From positions 1 to 42,538 of the forward strand of contig JAOACR010000024.1 in assembly GCA_026417735.1 (NCBI GenBank): a DNA stretch of 42,538 nt, in the 5' to 3' direction. Positions 33,754 through 40,899 of this stretch are shown here, in pieces (position 1 is the stretch's first letter; every line of letters begins with the position of its first letter). Under the pieces are notes generated by a model. That model made no database searches. It was given only the letters and a program-made list of their open reading frames with translations, and was not told where the DNA came from. The translations under genes were made by a program, and so were the position numbers. This DNA is from Kiritimatiellia bacterium. GTDB lineage: Bacteria; Verrucomicrobiota; Kiritimatiellia; PWTM01.

Positions 33754-34167
33754 TCACCGCCGGCCGATACAACGCTCCAACAGCGCAGTTGCAAATCGCG
33801 CCGCCTCCAGCGACTGATCCGCGTCCGCCGCGGTGTACAGAGAGGTGGGGATCAGGTCCGCCTCCCCGTAAAAACTGAACTCCCGCTCCCTGCGCAGGCG
33901 ACGAGAGTCAGCGGCCAGCCGTTCCAGCTCTTCGCGTGACAGCGCCGGACATCGGTCGGCGTATTCCAACAGCAGTTCGCCGACGTCGTGAATCTTGGGC
34001 GGGTCGATCCCGATCGAGCGCAGAATCCCTTTCGCGGCCAGCTCCACAACCTCTTGACTTTCGCGAACGACGTCCGAGTGCGCCTCGCGTGCGCGCAACA
34101 CCTCAAGTGCGGCCAGACGGTCCCCACATTTCCGCAGATAGCTCCGGGCCAGCTGGTCGGAAGTCAT
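33754..34167 (-). CDS. HEPN-domain protein (putative toxin of a MntA/HepT-like pair)
   Basis: A 137-residue all-helical HEPN protein (PF05168 type), with ESQEVVELAAKGILRSIGIDPPKIHDVGELL as the central helices. Toxic HEPN proteins carry R-x4-H-x-Y; here the corresponding stretch RREREFSFYGEAD reads R-x4-S-x-Y, with the tyrosine kept and the histidine replaced. It starts with ATG 34167 overlapping the nucleotidyltransferase stop (ATGA). In characterised pairs the transferase adenylates the HEPN tyrosine to silence it. Whether this HEPN still cleaves RNA is uncertain. Confidence 0.8.
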   Translation of the reverse strand: MTSDQLARSYLRKCGDRLAALEVLRAREAHSDVVRESQEVVELAAKGILRSIGIDPPKIHDVGELLLEYADRCPALSREELERLAADSRRLRREREFSFYGEADLIPTSLYTAADADQSLEAARFATALLERCIGRR

Positions 34168-34658
34168 AGTCGGATCACTTCCCCCGGACGCGCGTCGGGT
34201 TTGTAGATCCAGTAGTAGCCACCACGGAAGGGGCGTCGTTCAGCACCGAGCTCGCGCAGGCGTTGAGCGAGCGCGGCGAGGTAGCCGGCAAAGAATCCGT
34301 TGCGGTCATGTAACAACAGCACGTGCCGGGTCATATCGAGAAACAGCGGGCTGCCCTCTTCCACCTCCGCGGGGGTTTTGAAGATCGGAGAAATGTCCAG
34401 CGGTGGCGCCGCCGACCCCCATACCGTGCGGCGGAGCGGTGCAAGTTCGGCCTCGATCGGTTCGAATTGGCGAACGCGGGCCAGCCGTCCTTCGGGCAAC
34501 GGCTCGGCGACAATCAGCAGGTCGAGATCGGAATACGGAGTGGCGGCGTTGCGGGCCCAGGAGCCAAACACCGCCAACGACACCAGCGCATCGCCGTAGT
34601 GACGCCGGCAGGCATCCGTCAGCGCTCGCAAAAGATGTTGTCGGACCGGCTCGGGCAT
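34164..34658 (-). CDS. MntA-like nucleotidyltransferase (putative antitoxin)
   Basis: A 164-residue minimal nucleotidyltransferase. The core motif GSWARNAATPYSDLDLL fits GSx10DxD exactly, as in MntA-type antitoxins that attach AMP to their HEPN partner. The C-terminal half has RHVLLLHDRNGFF and GYYWIYKPDARPGEVI. ATG 34658 gives this standard length. It precedes and overlaps the HEPN gene, the usual order for this toxin-antitoxin or defence module. Confidence 0.85.
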   Translation of the reverse strand: MPEPVRQHLLRALTDACRRHYGDALVSLAVFGSWARNAATPYSDLDLLIVAEPLPEGRLARVRQFEPIEAELAPLRRTVWGSAAPPLDISPIFKTPAEVEEGSPLFLDMTRHVLLLHDRNGFFAGYLAALAQRLRELGAERRPFRGGYYWIYKPDARPGEVIRL

Positions 34659-34664
34659 GGGGGC

Positions 34665-34693
34665 AGTGTACGCGCGGAGGGATCGACCGGCAA
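34665..34693 (-). promoter_or_regulatory. Predicted promoter of the nucleotidyltransferase-HEPN pair
   Basis: On the minus strand TTGCCG (34693-34688) and TACACT (34670-34665) are 17 bases apart. They end 6 bases before the ATG at 34658, suggesting a leaderless or nearly leaderless message. Confidence 0.45.
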
Positions 34694-34845
34694 CGGAATT
34701 TGCGCACGCCGGAGCGGCGGCCGCGAACATCGGGTTCGTCCGGCGCCGGTTGCCGTCTGTTCCAATTCTTGGAAACGAGTGCGCCACCCGCTTCCCAACG
34801 TTGGCAGCCGGATGCGCGCGAGTTGAAGGCCGTTGGGATCGCCCG

Positions 34846-34874
34846 TTGACAACGCCGCGACGTTGTTTCATGCT
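34846..34874 (+). promoter_or_regulatory. Predicted promoter of the FHA-pseudopilin pair
   Basis: A perfect TTGACA (34846-34851) is followed after 17 bases by CATGCT (34869-34874). The upstream in-frame ATG at 34870 would lie inside this -10 element, which supports ATG 34918 as the FHA start. Confidence 0.5.
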
Positions 34875-34917
34875 GCGGCCGGCCAGAGTCGAATCCGACG
34901 ACGGAGAGGAGCCCGTC

Positions 34918-35421
34918 ATGGCGGTGCTGATCGGAATGTCGCCCGAGGTAAAGGGCAAGAACTTTGAGCTCGACCGCGAGAAGATCACGATCGGTCGTAA
35001 CGCGACCAACATGATCGTGCTGGACCATCCGACGGTTTCCGGCAAGCATTGTCAGATCAGCCGCATCGGCAATCGCTACACGCTCACGGACCTCGGCTCC
35101 ACCAACGGGACGCGGGTCAACTCTCAGGAGATCAAGGAGATTGATCTGCATCCGAAGGACCTTGTGCAAGTCGGCAGCATCGAGTTCCTGTTTGACGCGG
35201 AGGGAGCGGAGGTGAGCGCCCGCGAAGAGGCGCGGGTGCAACCGGAGGTGGTGGTCACGACAGGCCCGGCGACCGCTCCGATTTCCTTTACCAGCATCTC
35301 GCCGTTTGGCCCGCGCCGGAAGGAAAATCAGGCGATGTGGTATGTGACGATCGGCATCATCGGTTTGCTGGCGCTGGCCGGCGTCACGCTTTTCCTGCTC
35401 AAGTTCCTACGGGTGTGGTGA
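34918..35421 (+). CDS. FHA-domain membrane protein
   Basis: A 167-residue protein. A forkhead-associated domain fills about residues 8-100 (ITIGRNATNMIVLDHPTVSG, then LTDLGSTNGTRVN), the fold that binds phosphothreonine peptides. A Val/Thr/Pro-rich linker follows. A C-terminal transmembrane helix (WYVTIGIIGLLALAGVTLFLL) ends the protein, so the FHA domain faces the cytoplasm. A GGAGAGGA site precedes ATG 34918 by 7 bases. The stop overlaps the GTG start of the pseudopilin gene, so the two are translationally coupled. The phosphoprotein partner and its kinase are not in the window. Confidence 0.88.
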   Translation: MAVLIGMSPEVKGKNFELDREKITIGRNATNMIVLDHPTVSGKHCQISRIGNRYTLTDLGSTNGTRVNSQEIKEIDLHPKDLVQVGSIEFLFDAEGAEVSAREEARVQPEVVVTTGPATAPISFTSISPFGPRRKENQAMWYVTIGIIGLLALAGVTLFLLKFLRVW

Positions 35422-36089
35422 ACGGGGGGAGCGGTCGCCACCAGGGGGGCGTCACGCTGATCGAGGCGGTCGTCGCGGTGGCGCTGACCGCGGTGGTGGT
35501 GTTGCTGAGTGCGGCGGTGATGCTATCGGTCCGTCGTGCGCTTGCCGCCCGCCCGTCTTCCCGAGCATGGCTGGCGGCGGACGCGGCGCTTCGCGCGTGG
35601 GGTGGCGACGTCGAATCGGCGTTTGCGCCCGAGGGCGAGACGTCATTGCGGCTTGAGGCGAAGGCGGCGGACACGGGACAGCCGCGCCTGCAGTTGGTGC
35701 GCTGGGGCGAGCCCGATGCGGAGGGGGAGGCGGGGCCCTCCGAGGAGATTGTGTGGCGCGTGGCCGGCCAAGATCGCGGCGAAACGGTTTGGGAGCGCAT
35801 CCGTCGGGTGCGGGTCGGACCCGGTGCGGACTCCGCGCCAGTGACGACGCGGCTGGTGCGAGGGTTGGTGGCGGTGCGGATCGAGGCGACTGATGGCACC
35901 AACTGGTGGGCCGACTGGCCGCCAGCCCTGGACGAGGCGCGCCGCGAGGCTCCGATGCTGCCGGCGGGCATGCGGGTGACGCTCGTTCCCGCCCGCGGCC
36001 AGCCGCAGGAGGCGCTCGCCGCTATCCGGGCAGCAATTGAAGTTCTGCCGCGGATCGAACGCCGCGCGGAGGTAAAGCGCGACCGGTGA
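35418..36089 (+). CDS. Type II/IV pseudopilin-like protein
   Basis: A 223-residue protein with a prepilin N-terminus: a short basic leader ending in GG, then VTLIEAVVAVALTAVVVLLS. The glutamate at +5 after the predicted cleavage Gly and the long hydrophobic helix are the class III signal recognised by prepilin peptidase. The rest is a globular domain with no recognised motif; position and size recall GspJ-like minor pseudopilins. GTG 35418 (or 35415) overlaps the FHA stop. The last 68 bases overlap the convergent glycosyltransferase gene. No secretion ATPase or secretin gene lies nearby. Confidence 0.75.
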   Translation: MNGGSGRHQGGVTLIEAVVAVALTAVVVLLSAAVMLSVRRALAARPSSRAWLAADAALRAWGGDVESAFAPEGETSLRLEAKAADTGQPRLQLVRWGEPDAEGEAGPSEEIVWRVAGQDRGETVWERIRRVRVGPGADSAPVTTRLVRGLVAVRIEATDGTNWWADWPPALDEARREAPMLPAGMRVTLVPARGQPQEALAAIRAAIEVLPRIERRAEVKRDR

Positions 36090-37275
36090 GCTCGTGCAGA
36101 AGGGCTTCGAGGCGGTCGACACTGCGGTCCCATGACAGCCGTTCGCGCACCAGCTCGAGCGCACGCTGCGCCAGCCGGCGGCGGAGCGGTTCGTCGTCGA
36201 GCAGCCAAAGGATCTGTTCCCGCATCACGTCCGCATCGTCCGCAATCAGGCAGGTGCCGCCCGGCTGTACCGGGATGCCCTCAACCGCCGCCGAGGTGGC
36301 AACGACCGGCACGCCGGCGGCCATGGCCTCCAGCACCTTTCCGCGAAGGCCGGATCCCATTCGGATGGGGCACACGTACACTGCGGAGCGGTGGAGATAG
36401 GGGCGAACGTCCGCGACCTCCCCAGTGACGACGATCCGCGGGTCCCGCCAGGGGCTGTCACGGATGTCGGGTGGTGGGTTGGGGCCCACGACGTAGAAGA
36501 ATAGTTCGGGGTGTTGGTCCCGGATGCCGGGCCAGACGCGGTCGAGAAACCATCGCACCGCGTCTCGGTTCTGCTCGTGACCGAAGTGGCCGGTGAAAAT
36601 GATGCCGTCGATCGGCGTGGGCCGTTCGGCCGGACGAAACACCCGCGTGTCCACTCCGCTGGGGATCACCACGGTTCGCAGGTCCGGCGCGTACTCGAGC
36701 ACGTGGTACCGTTCTTGCGGCGTCAGCACGGTGATGACGTCCGCGGCACGGTACACCTCAAACTCGTAGACGGCCAGTCGGTCTCGCCGCCAGCGTTCGA
36801 GCAAGCCGGCGGTCGAATAGTTCAGCAGTTCGGCGCGGCGGCGCGCGGCGACGGTCTCGCATTCGTGCACCGAGACCACTCGCCGCACCGCCGGCAGGTA
36901 CGGGTTGCGGAGAAACACCTGCGCCATGACCGAAAACTCCGCGATGACGACCTCGTAGCGGGAACGCTCGACCATGTCACCAACCAGTCGGCACATCGCC
37001 GGGCTGAACCACTCGGAGAAAGGCGGCGGTGCACGGCGCATCCAGGCCGGCAAGGGCGCCCAGCGCCGCGTGAGGGGGGGAGGCGGCAAGATTTCGAGCT
37101 CCAGCAGTCGGCCTGTCCACTCCGCCGCGCGCGGTTGATCGGCTTGATCCGCGAAGCACGCCACACCCACCTCGTGGCCGCGGGCCAGAAGCCGTTGGAG
37201 CCGCTCATAAACGATTCGATGTCCGCTGATCACCCGGGCGTGCGGCAGTTCGGGGCACAACACCAGGAGGCGCAT
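36022..37275 (-). CDS. GT4-family glycosyltransferase
   Basis: A 417-residue GT-B glycosyltransferase. The N-terminus LLVLCPELPHARVISGHRI is typical of the acceptor domain. The C-terminal donor domain has VIPSGVDTRVF, IIFTGHFGHEQNRDAVRWFLD and PIRMGSGLRGKVLEAMAAG, the last carrying the conserved Lys and Glu that hold the nucleotide sugar. It is the last gene of the minus-strand operon from 38623 and starts 6 bases after the zinc-ribbon gene. The phosphomannomutase across the divergent promoter could supply sugar nucleotides for it; this is inference. Confidence 0.9.
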   Translation of the reverse strand: MRLLVLCPELPHARVISGHRIVYERLQRLLARGHEVGVACFADQADQPRAAEWTGRLLELEILPPPPLTRRWAPLPAWMRRAPPPFSEWFSPAMCRLVGDMVERSRYEVVIAEFSVMAQVFLRNPYLPAVRRVVSVHECETVAARRRAELLNYSTAGLLERWRRDRLAVYEFEVYRAADVITVLTPQERYHVLEYAPDLRTVVIPSGVDTRVFRPAERPTPIDGIIFTGHFGHEQNRDAVRWFLDRVWPGIRDQHPELFFYVVGPNPPPDIRDSPWRDPRIVVTGEVADVRPYLHRSAVYVCPIRMGSGLRGKVLEAMAAGVPVVATSAAVEGIPVQPGGTCLIADDADVMREQILWLLDDEPLRRRLAQRALELVRERLSWDRSVDRLEALLHELTGRALPPRGVRSAAELQLLPG

Positions 37276-37281
37276 GGCGGT

Positions 37282-37509
37282 TCAACCCGCTGCCCGCGGC
37301 GAGCCGGGCGGCGGGTGCGGTGCCTCGCGGGTGCCGCAGGAGGTTCCACAGACGGTGCACCGGTACTCGAGCAGATCGCTGCGGGGCAGCGCCAGAAGCA
37401 GGCGTTCACGCACCGGCTGGGCAGTGCGGCAGCGGGGGCAGTAGAGCTCGGTCGCGCGGAACTGCTCAAACTGTGGCGGCAACGAGGAATGGCCGGGGCG
37501 CGGTCTCAC
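37282..37509 (-). CDS. Small zinc-ribbon protein
   Basis: A 75-residue protein with two paired cysteine motifs, CPRC and CTVC, 28 residues apart, followed by GTSCG. This is a likely rubredoxin-like zinc knuckle. The middle, ERLLLALPRSDLLEYR, is hydrophilic to moderately hydrophobic. No known family was recognised. The GTG start at 37509 overlaps the stop of the MORN_2 gene (GTGA), which is the main evidence that it is real and where it begins. A longer frame upstream lacks similarity. Confidence 0.6.
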   Translation of the reverse strand: MRPRPGHSSLPPQFEQFRATELYCPRCRTAQPVRERLLLALPRSDLLEYRCTVCGTSCGTREAPHPPPGSPRAAG

Positions 37510-37958
37510 GGCGGAGGGCTTGAGTGCACGTCGGAGGGGTCGGAGCTGTCCACCAGTTCGTCGTTCTGCCAGACCTGTCGCTTCAGCAGTCGTCCGTCCG
37601 CGTCCCAGTACTCGTTGGTGCCATGGCGCCGGTTGTGCTCGAACCACGTCGCGGCGCTCCGCCGGCCGTTGGGATACCATTCTTCGACGAGCCCGTGCAG
37701 CTGGCCGTCGCGCATCGGATATCGCGCCTTGAGCCGGCCATCGCGGTCACGGAGTTCCGCGACGCCGGTGAAGGGACGTCCGTCCAGCAGGAAACGGCCG
37801 TCTGACCAGGCCAGCTTACGGTAGTCAACCGCGGCGCCAGCGGTCGTGGAGCCGCTGGCCGGCGGCGCGTTTGTCGGCGCCGGTGCGCCACCCGGACGCG
37901 CCGCGCTGGCCAGCAGCACGGCCGCGAAAGTGACGATACGGCATCGGCTGCCGTTCAT
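37506..37958 (-). CDS. Exported MORN_2-type repeat protein (YwqK-like)
   Basis: A 150-residue exported protein. A signal peptide (CRIVTFAAVLLASAARPGG) is followed by three or four imperfect repeats of the MORN_2 type: FTGVAELRDRDGRLKARYPM, LHGLVEEWYPNGRRSAATWF and HGTNEYWDADGRLLKRQVW. Each has the G-x-x-x-x-W-Y-x-x-G-R pattern seen in YwqK-type proteins. The role is unknown; such repeats usually act in binding. ATG 37958 has GGAGGA upstream, better than the first ATG at 37973. It overlaps orn on one side (ATGA) and the zinc ribbon on the other. Confidence 0.75.
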   Translation of the reverse strand: MNGSRCRIVTFAAVLLASAARPGGAPAPTNAPPASGSTTAGAAVDYRKLAWSDGRFLLDGRPFTGVAELRDRDGRLKARYPMRDGQLHGLVEEWYPNGRRSAATWFEHNRRHGTNEYWDADGRLLKRQVWQNDELVDSSDPSDVHSSPPP

Positions 37959-38623
37959 GGGCGGTTCCTCCATGCCGCCGGCGGCCGCACACTGCGGCGC
38001 AACAAATGCCGGCGGTAAAAGGCAAGCTCCGCGATCGAGGCATGCAGGTCAAACAACGCGTCATGCCGACCCCCGACGGCGGTCCATGGGCCGGGATACC
38101 ATCGGCGGAGGTCGGCGGTGTCCGCTTTGTCAAAGTCCAGCCGCGGGCAGAGCCGCCTCCACTCAAACTTCAACGTGGACACATCCAGCCGGCGATAGTG
38201 GAGACAGGCCTCGAACCGGGGGAGGAACCGGCGGATCAGCCACCAGTCGGTATGCACGCTGTTGCCCGCCAGCACCGGTCGGCGTTCGACCGCCGCGGGG
38301 ATCGACCCCACCGCGCGGCGTAACGCGCGGACCAAATGGCGGTCGGCCTGCGCCTCGGTGACCGCCTCCGCACTCCGCGCCGCCGTCACCAAGCCCGGCA
38401 GCTGTTCCCGAACCCAACGGCTGACCGGCACGCGCGGTGGCAACCGGATGGTGAGGCACACATCATTGTCCGGCGGTCCGAGACGACGCAGCTCGCTGTC
38501 GGTGACGATCATCGCCACCTGCAAGAGTCGCGCCCGCTCCAGATCGAGCGTGGTGAACTCCGCGTCGAACCAAACCAGCACCGAGGAACGATCGCGACGG
38601 GCACCTTGCGTGCGCGCTTTCAC
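37955..38623 (-). CDS. orn: Oligoribonuclease-like DEDDh exonuclease
   Basis: A 222-residue 3'-5' exoribonuclease that degrades two- to five-base RNA fragments, including linear c-di-GMP product. The DEDDh residues are Asp20 and Glu22 (VWFDAEFTTLDLE), Asp126 (AGNSVHTDWWLIRRFLP), and His187 and Asp192 (HDALFDLHASIAEL), spaced as in E. coli Orn. The first motif reads DAEF rather than the usual DLEM, so it is a divergent member. It starts with GTG at 38623 and heads a four-gene minus-strand operon. Confidence 0.85.
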   Translation of the reverse strand: MKARTQGARRDRSSVLVWFDAEFTTLDLERARLLQVAMIVTDSELRRLGPPDNDVCLTIRLPPRVPVSRWVREQLPGLVTAARSAEAVTEAQADRHLVRALRRAVGSIPAAVERRPVLAGNSVHTDWWLIRRFLPRFEACLHYRRLDVSTLKFEWRRLCPRLDFDKADTADLRRWYPGPWTAVGGRHDALFDLHASIAELAFYRRHLLRRSVRPPAAWRNRP

Positions 38624-38647
38624 ATTTCTCTTGAGCGGCCGGCGCGC

Positions 38648-38676
38648 TTTACAGGCCGGCCACGGGGGCCTAGCGT
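38648..38676 (+). promoter_or_regulatory. Predicted promoter of the phosphomannomutase gene
   Basis: TTTACA (38648-38653) and TAGCGT (38671-38676) are 17 bases apart, about 36 bases before the ATG. The -10 element overlaps that of the divergent orn promoter, so the two may compete. Confidence 0.4.
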
Positions 38677-38700
38677 ATCACGTCACAACCGGAAGCCCAA
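38672..38700 (-). promoter_or_regulatory. Predicted promoter of the orn operon
   Basis: On the minus strand TTGGGC (38700-38695) and TACGCT (38677-38672) are 17 bases apart, with a leader of about 45 bases to the GTG at 38623. Confidence 0.35.
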
Positions 38701-38712
38701 GAGGACAGCACC

Positions 38713-40035
38713 ATGGCGGGCATTTTCAAGGCGTACGACATCCGCGGCGTCTACGGGCAGACGCTGACCGACGACATGGCCTGGCGCATCGGCTGCGCGT
38801 TCGCCGCGTGGTTGAAGCCCCGCACGGTGGTCGTCGGGCGCGATTGCCGTCCACATTCGTTGCCGCTGATGGAGGCGCTCGCGGCAGGGCTGATGCGGCA
38901 CGGCGCGGACGTGCTCGACCTGGGACTGTGCAGCACGCCGATGTCCTACCACGCCAACGGTGTGCTGGGTGCGGACGCTAGCATCATGATCACCGCCTCG
39001 CACAATCCGGCCGAGTGGAACGGATTCAAGCTCTGCCGCGCACAGGCGGTGCCGATCAGCGGCGCGACCGGCATCGCGGAAATCGAGCGAATCGTGGAGA
39101 GCGGCCGCGCCGAACCGCCCGCGCCCACGCCGGGTACGTTGCGACCCGTCGCGATTGCGGACCGCTATCGCGAGTTTGTGCGCTCGTTCGCGCACCTTCA
39201 CCGGCCGCTCCGCATCGCGATGGACTTTGCGAATGCGATGGGCATCCTCGAAGCCCGCGCGCTCGAGGGGCTGTTCGACACCGTGCGGTTGTACGACACG
39301 CTCGATGGCTCGTTCCCAAACCACGAGGCGAACCCGCTGAAAACCGAAACACTGGACGCCCTGCGGGAGGCGGTCCGTCGGGAACGTTGTGATTTTGGAG
39401 TCGCATTCGATGGCGACGCGGACCGCGCCGGCTTTGTGGACGAGCGGGGCGAGCCCGTTCCCATGGACATGGTCACCGCGCTGATCGCCGCCGCGATGCT
39501 CGAGCGGCACCCCGGCGCGACAATCTTCTATGACCTGCGCAGCAGCCGCGCGGTGCGCGAGGTGATCGAGGAGCGGGGCGGCCGGCCGATGATGTCCCGC
39601 GTGGGACATGCCTTCATCAAACAGCAGATGCGCGACCACAACGCGGTGTTTGCGGGCGAACTCTCCGGGCACTACTACTTTCGGGACAATTTCTACACCG
39701 AGAGCAGTGCGCTCGCGGTGTTGCACGTCGCCAATCTGGTCAGCGCAGCAGACGTGCCGCTCTCAGAGCTGATCCGGCCGTTCCGTCGTTACTGCGCCAG
39801 CGGCGAGATCAACTCGCGCGTGGACGACGTGGAGGCGGTGTTTGAGCGGCTCGAGCGCGCCTACCCAGGAGCGAAGATCACGCGGCTGGACGGTCTCACC
39901 ATTGAGTTCGATGACTGGTGGTTCAATGTGCGCGCCTCAAACACCGAACCGCTGGTGCGGCTGAACCTCGAGGCGGCAACGCCGGAGGAGATGGCCCGGC
40001 GGCGCGACGAGGTGCTCGCGCACATCCGTGGCTGA
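38713..40035 (+). CDS. manB: Phosphomannomutase/phosphoglucomutase
   Basis: It interconverts hexose 6-phosphate and hexose 1-phosphate, feeding sugar-nucleotide and polysaccharide synthesis. The 440-residue protein shows the four family motifs: the phosphoserine loop TASHNP with Ser96, the metal loop DGDADR (233-238), the sugar-binding GELSGHYYF and the phosphate-binding RASNTEPLVR. The N-terminus FKAYDIRGVYG is typical of the ManB/AlgC group. Whether it prefers mannose or glucose is not visible. It is divergent from the orn-glycosyltransferase operon. Confidence 0.92.
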   Translation: MAGIFKAYDIRGVYGQTLTDDMAWRIGCAFAAWLKPRTVVVGRDCRPHSLPLMEALAAGLMRHGADVLDLGLCSTPMSYHANGVLGADASIMITASHNPAEWNGFKLCRAQAVPISGATGIAEIERIVESGRAEPPAPTPGTLRPVAIADRYREFVRSFAHLHRPLRIAMDFANAMGILEARALEGLFDTVRLYDTLDGSFPNHEANPLKTETLDALREAVRRERCDFGVAFDGDADRAGFVDERGEPVPMDMVTALIAAAMLERHPGATIFYDLRSSRAVREVIEERGGRPMMSRVGHAFIKQQMRDHNAVFAGELSGHYYFRDNFYTESSALAVLHVANLVSAADVPLSELIRPFRRYCASGEINSRVDDVEAVFERLERAYPGAKITRLDGLTIEFDDWWFNVRASNTEPLVRLNLEAATPEEMARRRDEVLAHIRG

Positions 40036-40112
40036 ACGGCGGCGGCCCCTTGCGGGCAGAAGCGGGGGGCTGTCGGTGACGTGAGAGAACAAGGCAAAGG
40101 AGCTGAGCTGCA

Positions 40113-40850
40113 ATGAGCACCTGGTCCAGGTCGATGGTGACCGCGGTAATGGCGCTGGGCACGGCGTTGGCGGCGGCCGAACCGCCGGAGGGGTTCCGGG
40201 CACTGTTCAACGGTCGTGATTTCACCGGTTGGATCCTACCGGAGGGGGACCAGGGCCACTGGAGGGTCGAGGGCGGAGTGATTGACTACGACGCGCGCAG
40301 TGAGGCCCAGGGAGATAAGAACCTCTGGACGGAGCAGGAGTTTGGTGATTTTACGCTGATCGTCGAGTGGCGGATCAAGGAAACCCCTTACCTAAATCCG
40401 CGGGTCGCCTATGTGCTGCCCGATGGGACGCACGCGCGCGATGTGCGCGGGCAACCTCTCCGGCTCACTCTGCCGGACTCCGATTCCGGCATCTACCTGC
40501 GCGGGTCGCCCAAGCATCAGGTCAACATCTGGTGCTGGCCGATCGGTTCGGGCGAAATGTACGGTGTGCGGATGGATCCGAAGATGCCGCCGGCGGTGCG
40601 CGCCGCTGTCACGCCGCGCACGCAGGCCGACCGGCCGGTTGGGGAGTGGAACCGATTCGAGATCACCGTTCGCGGGCGGACCGTGTCGGTAAAACTGAAC
40701 GAGGTGCTGGTGATTCCGGCTGTCGAGATCCCCGATCTTCCCGAGCGCGGGCGCATTGCGCTGCAGCATCACGGGAACCTGGTGAACGGCGAATGGACGA
40801 GCCCGCCGAGCCTCGTTCAGTTCCGCAACATCTGGATCCGGGAATACTGA
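40113..40850 (+). CDS. Exported DUF1080 protein (3-keto-disaccharide hydrolase family)
   Basis: A 245-residue exported protein. Residues 1-22 are a signal peptide. The jelly-roll domain (PF06439) begins with GFRALFNGRDFTGWILPEG and has WTEQEFGDFTLIVEWRIK, SDSGIYLRGSPKHQVNIW and PVGEWNRFEITVRG, ending in IALQHHGNLVNGEW and FRNIWIREY. Family members hydrolyse 3-keto-disaccharides or bind glycans. In PVC genomes they often accompany Gfo/Idh/MocA oxidoreductases, which make keto-sugars, so the two copies in this window are plausible partners. AAAGGAG lies about 10 bases before the ATG. Confidence 0.88.
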   Translation: MSTWSRSMVTAVMALGTALAAAEPPEGFRALFNGRDFTGWILPEGDQGHWRVEGGVIDYDARSEAQGDKNLWTEQEFGDFTLIVEWRIKETPYLNPRVAYVLPDGTHARDVRGQPLRLTLPDSDSGIYLRGSPKHQVNIWCWPIGSGEMYGVRMDPKMPPAVRAAVTPRTQADRPVGEWNRFEITVRGRTVSVKLNEVLVIPAVEIPDLPERGRIALQHHGNLVNGEWTSPPSLVQFRNIWIREY

Positions 40851-40852
40851 TG

Positions 40853-40876
40853 GTGGCCTGCCAAGCGCATGGCCAC
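40853..40876. terminator. Possible bidirectional hairpin between the DUF1080 and serpin genes
   Basis: GTGGCC (40853-40858) pairs with GGCCAC (40871-40876), extended inward by TGC/GCA. It lies between the stop codons of two convergent genes but has no T run on either strand. Confidence 0.35.
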
Positions 40877-40899
40877 TCCGGCGACGAGCGGCGCGGCGC

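Noticed and set aside
34870-34917. Upstream in-frame ATG (34870) as the FHA start
   Set aside because: It overlaps the predicted -10 element; ATG 34918 has a good ribosome-binding site and the standard FHA N-terminus.
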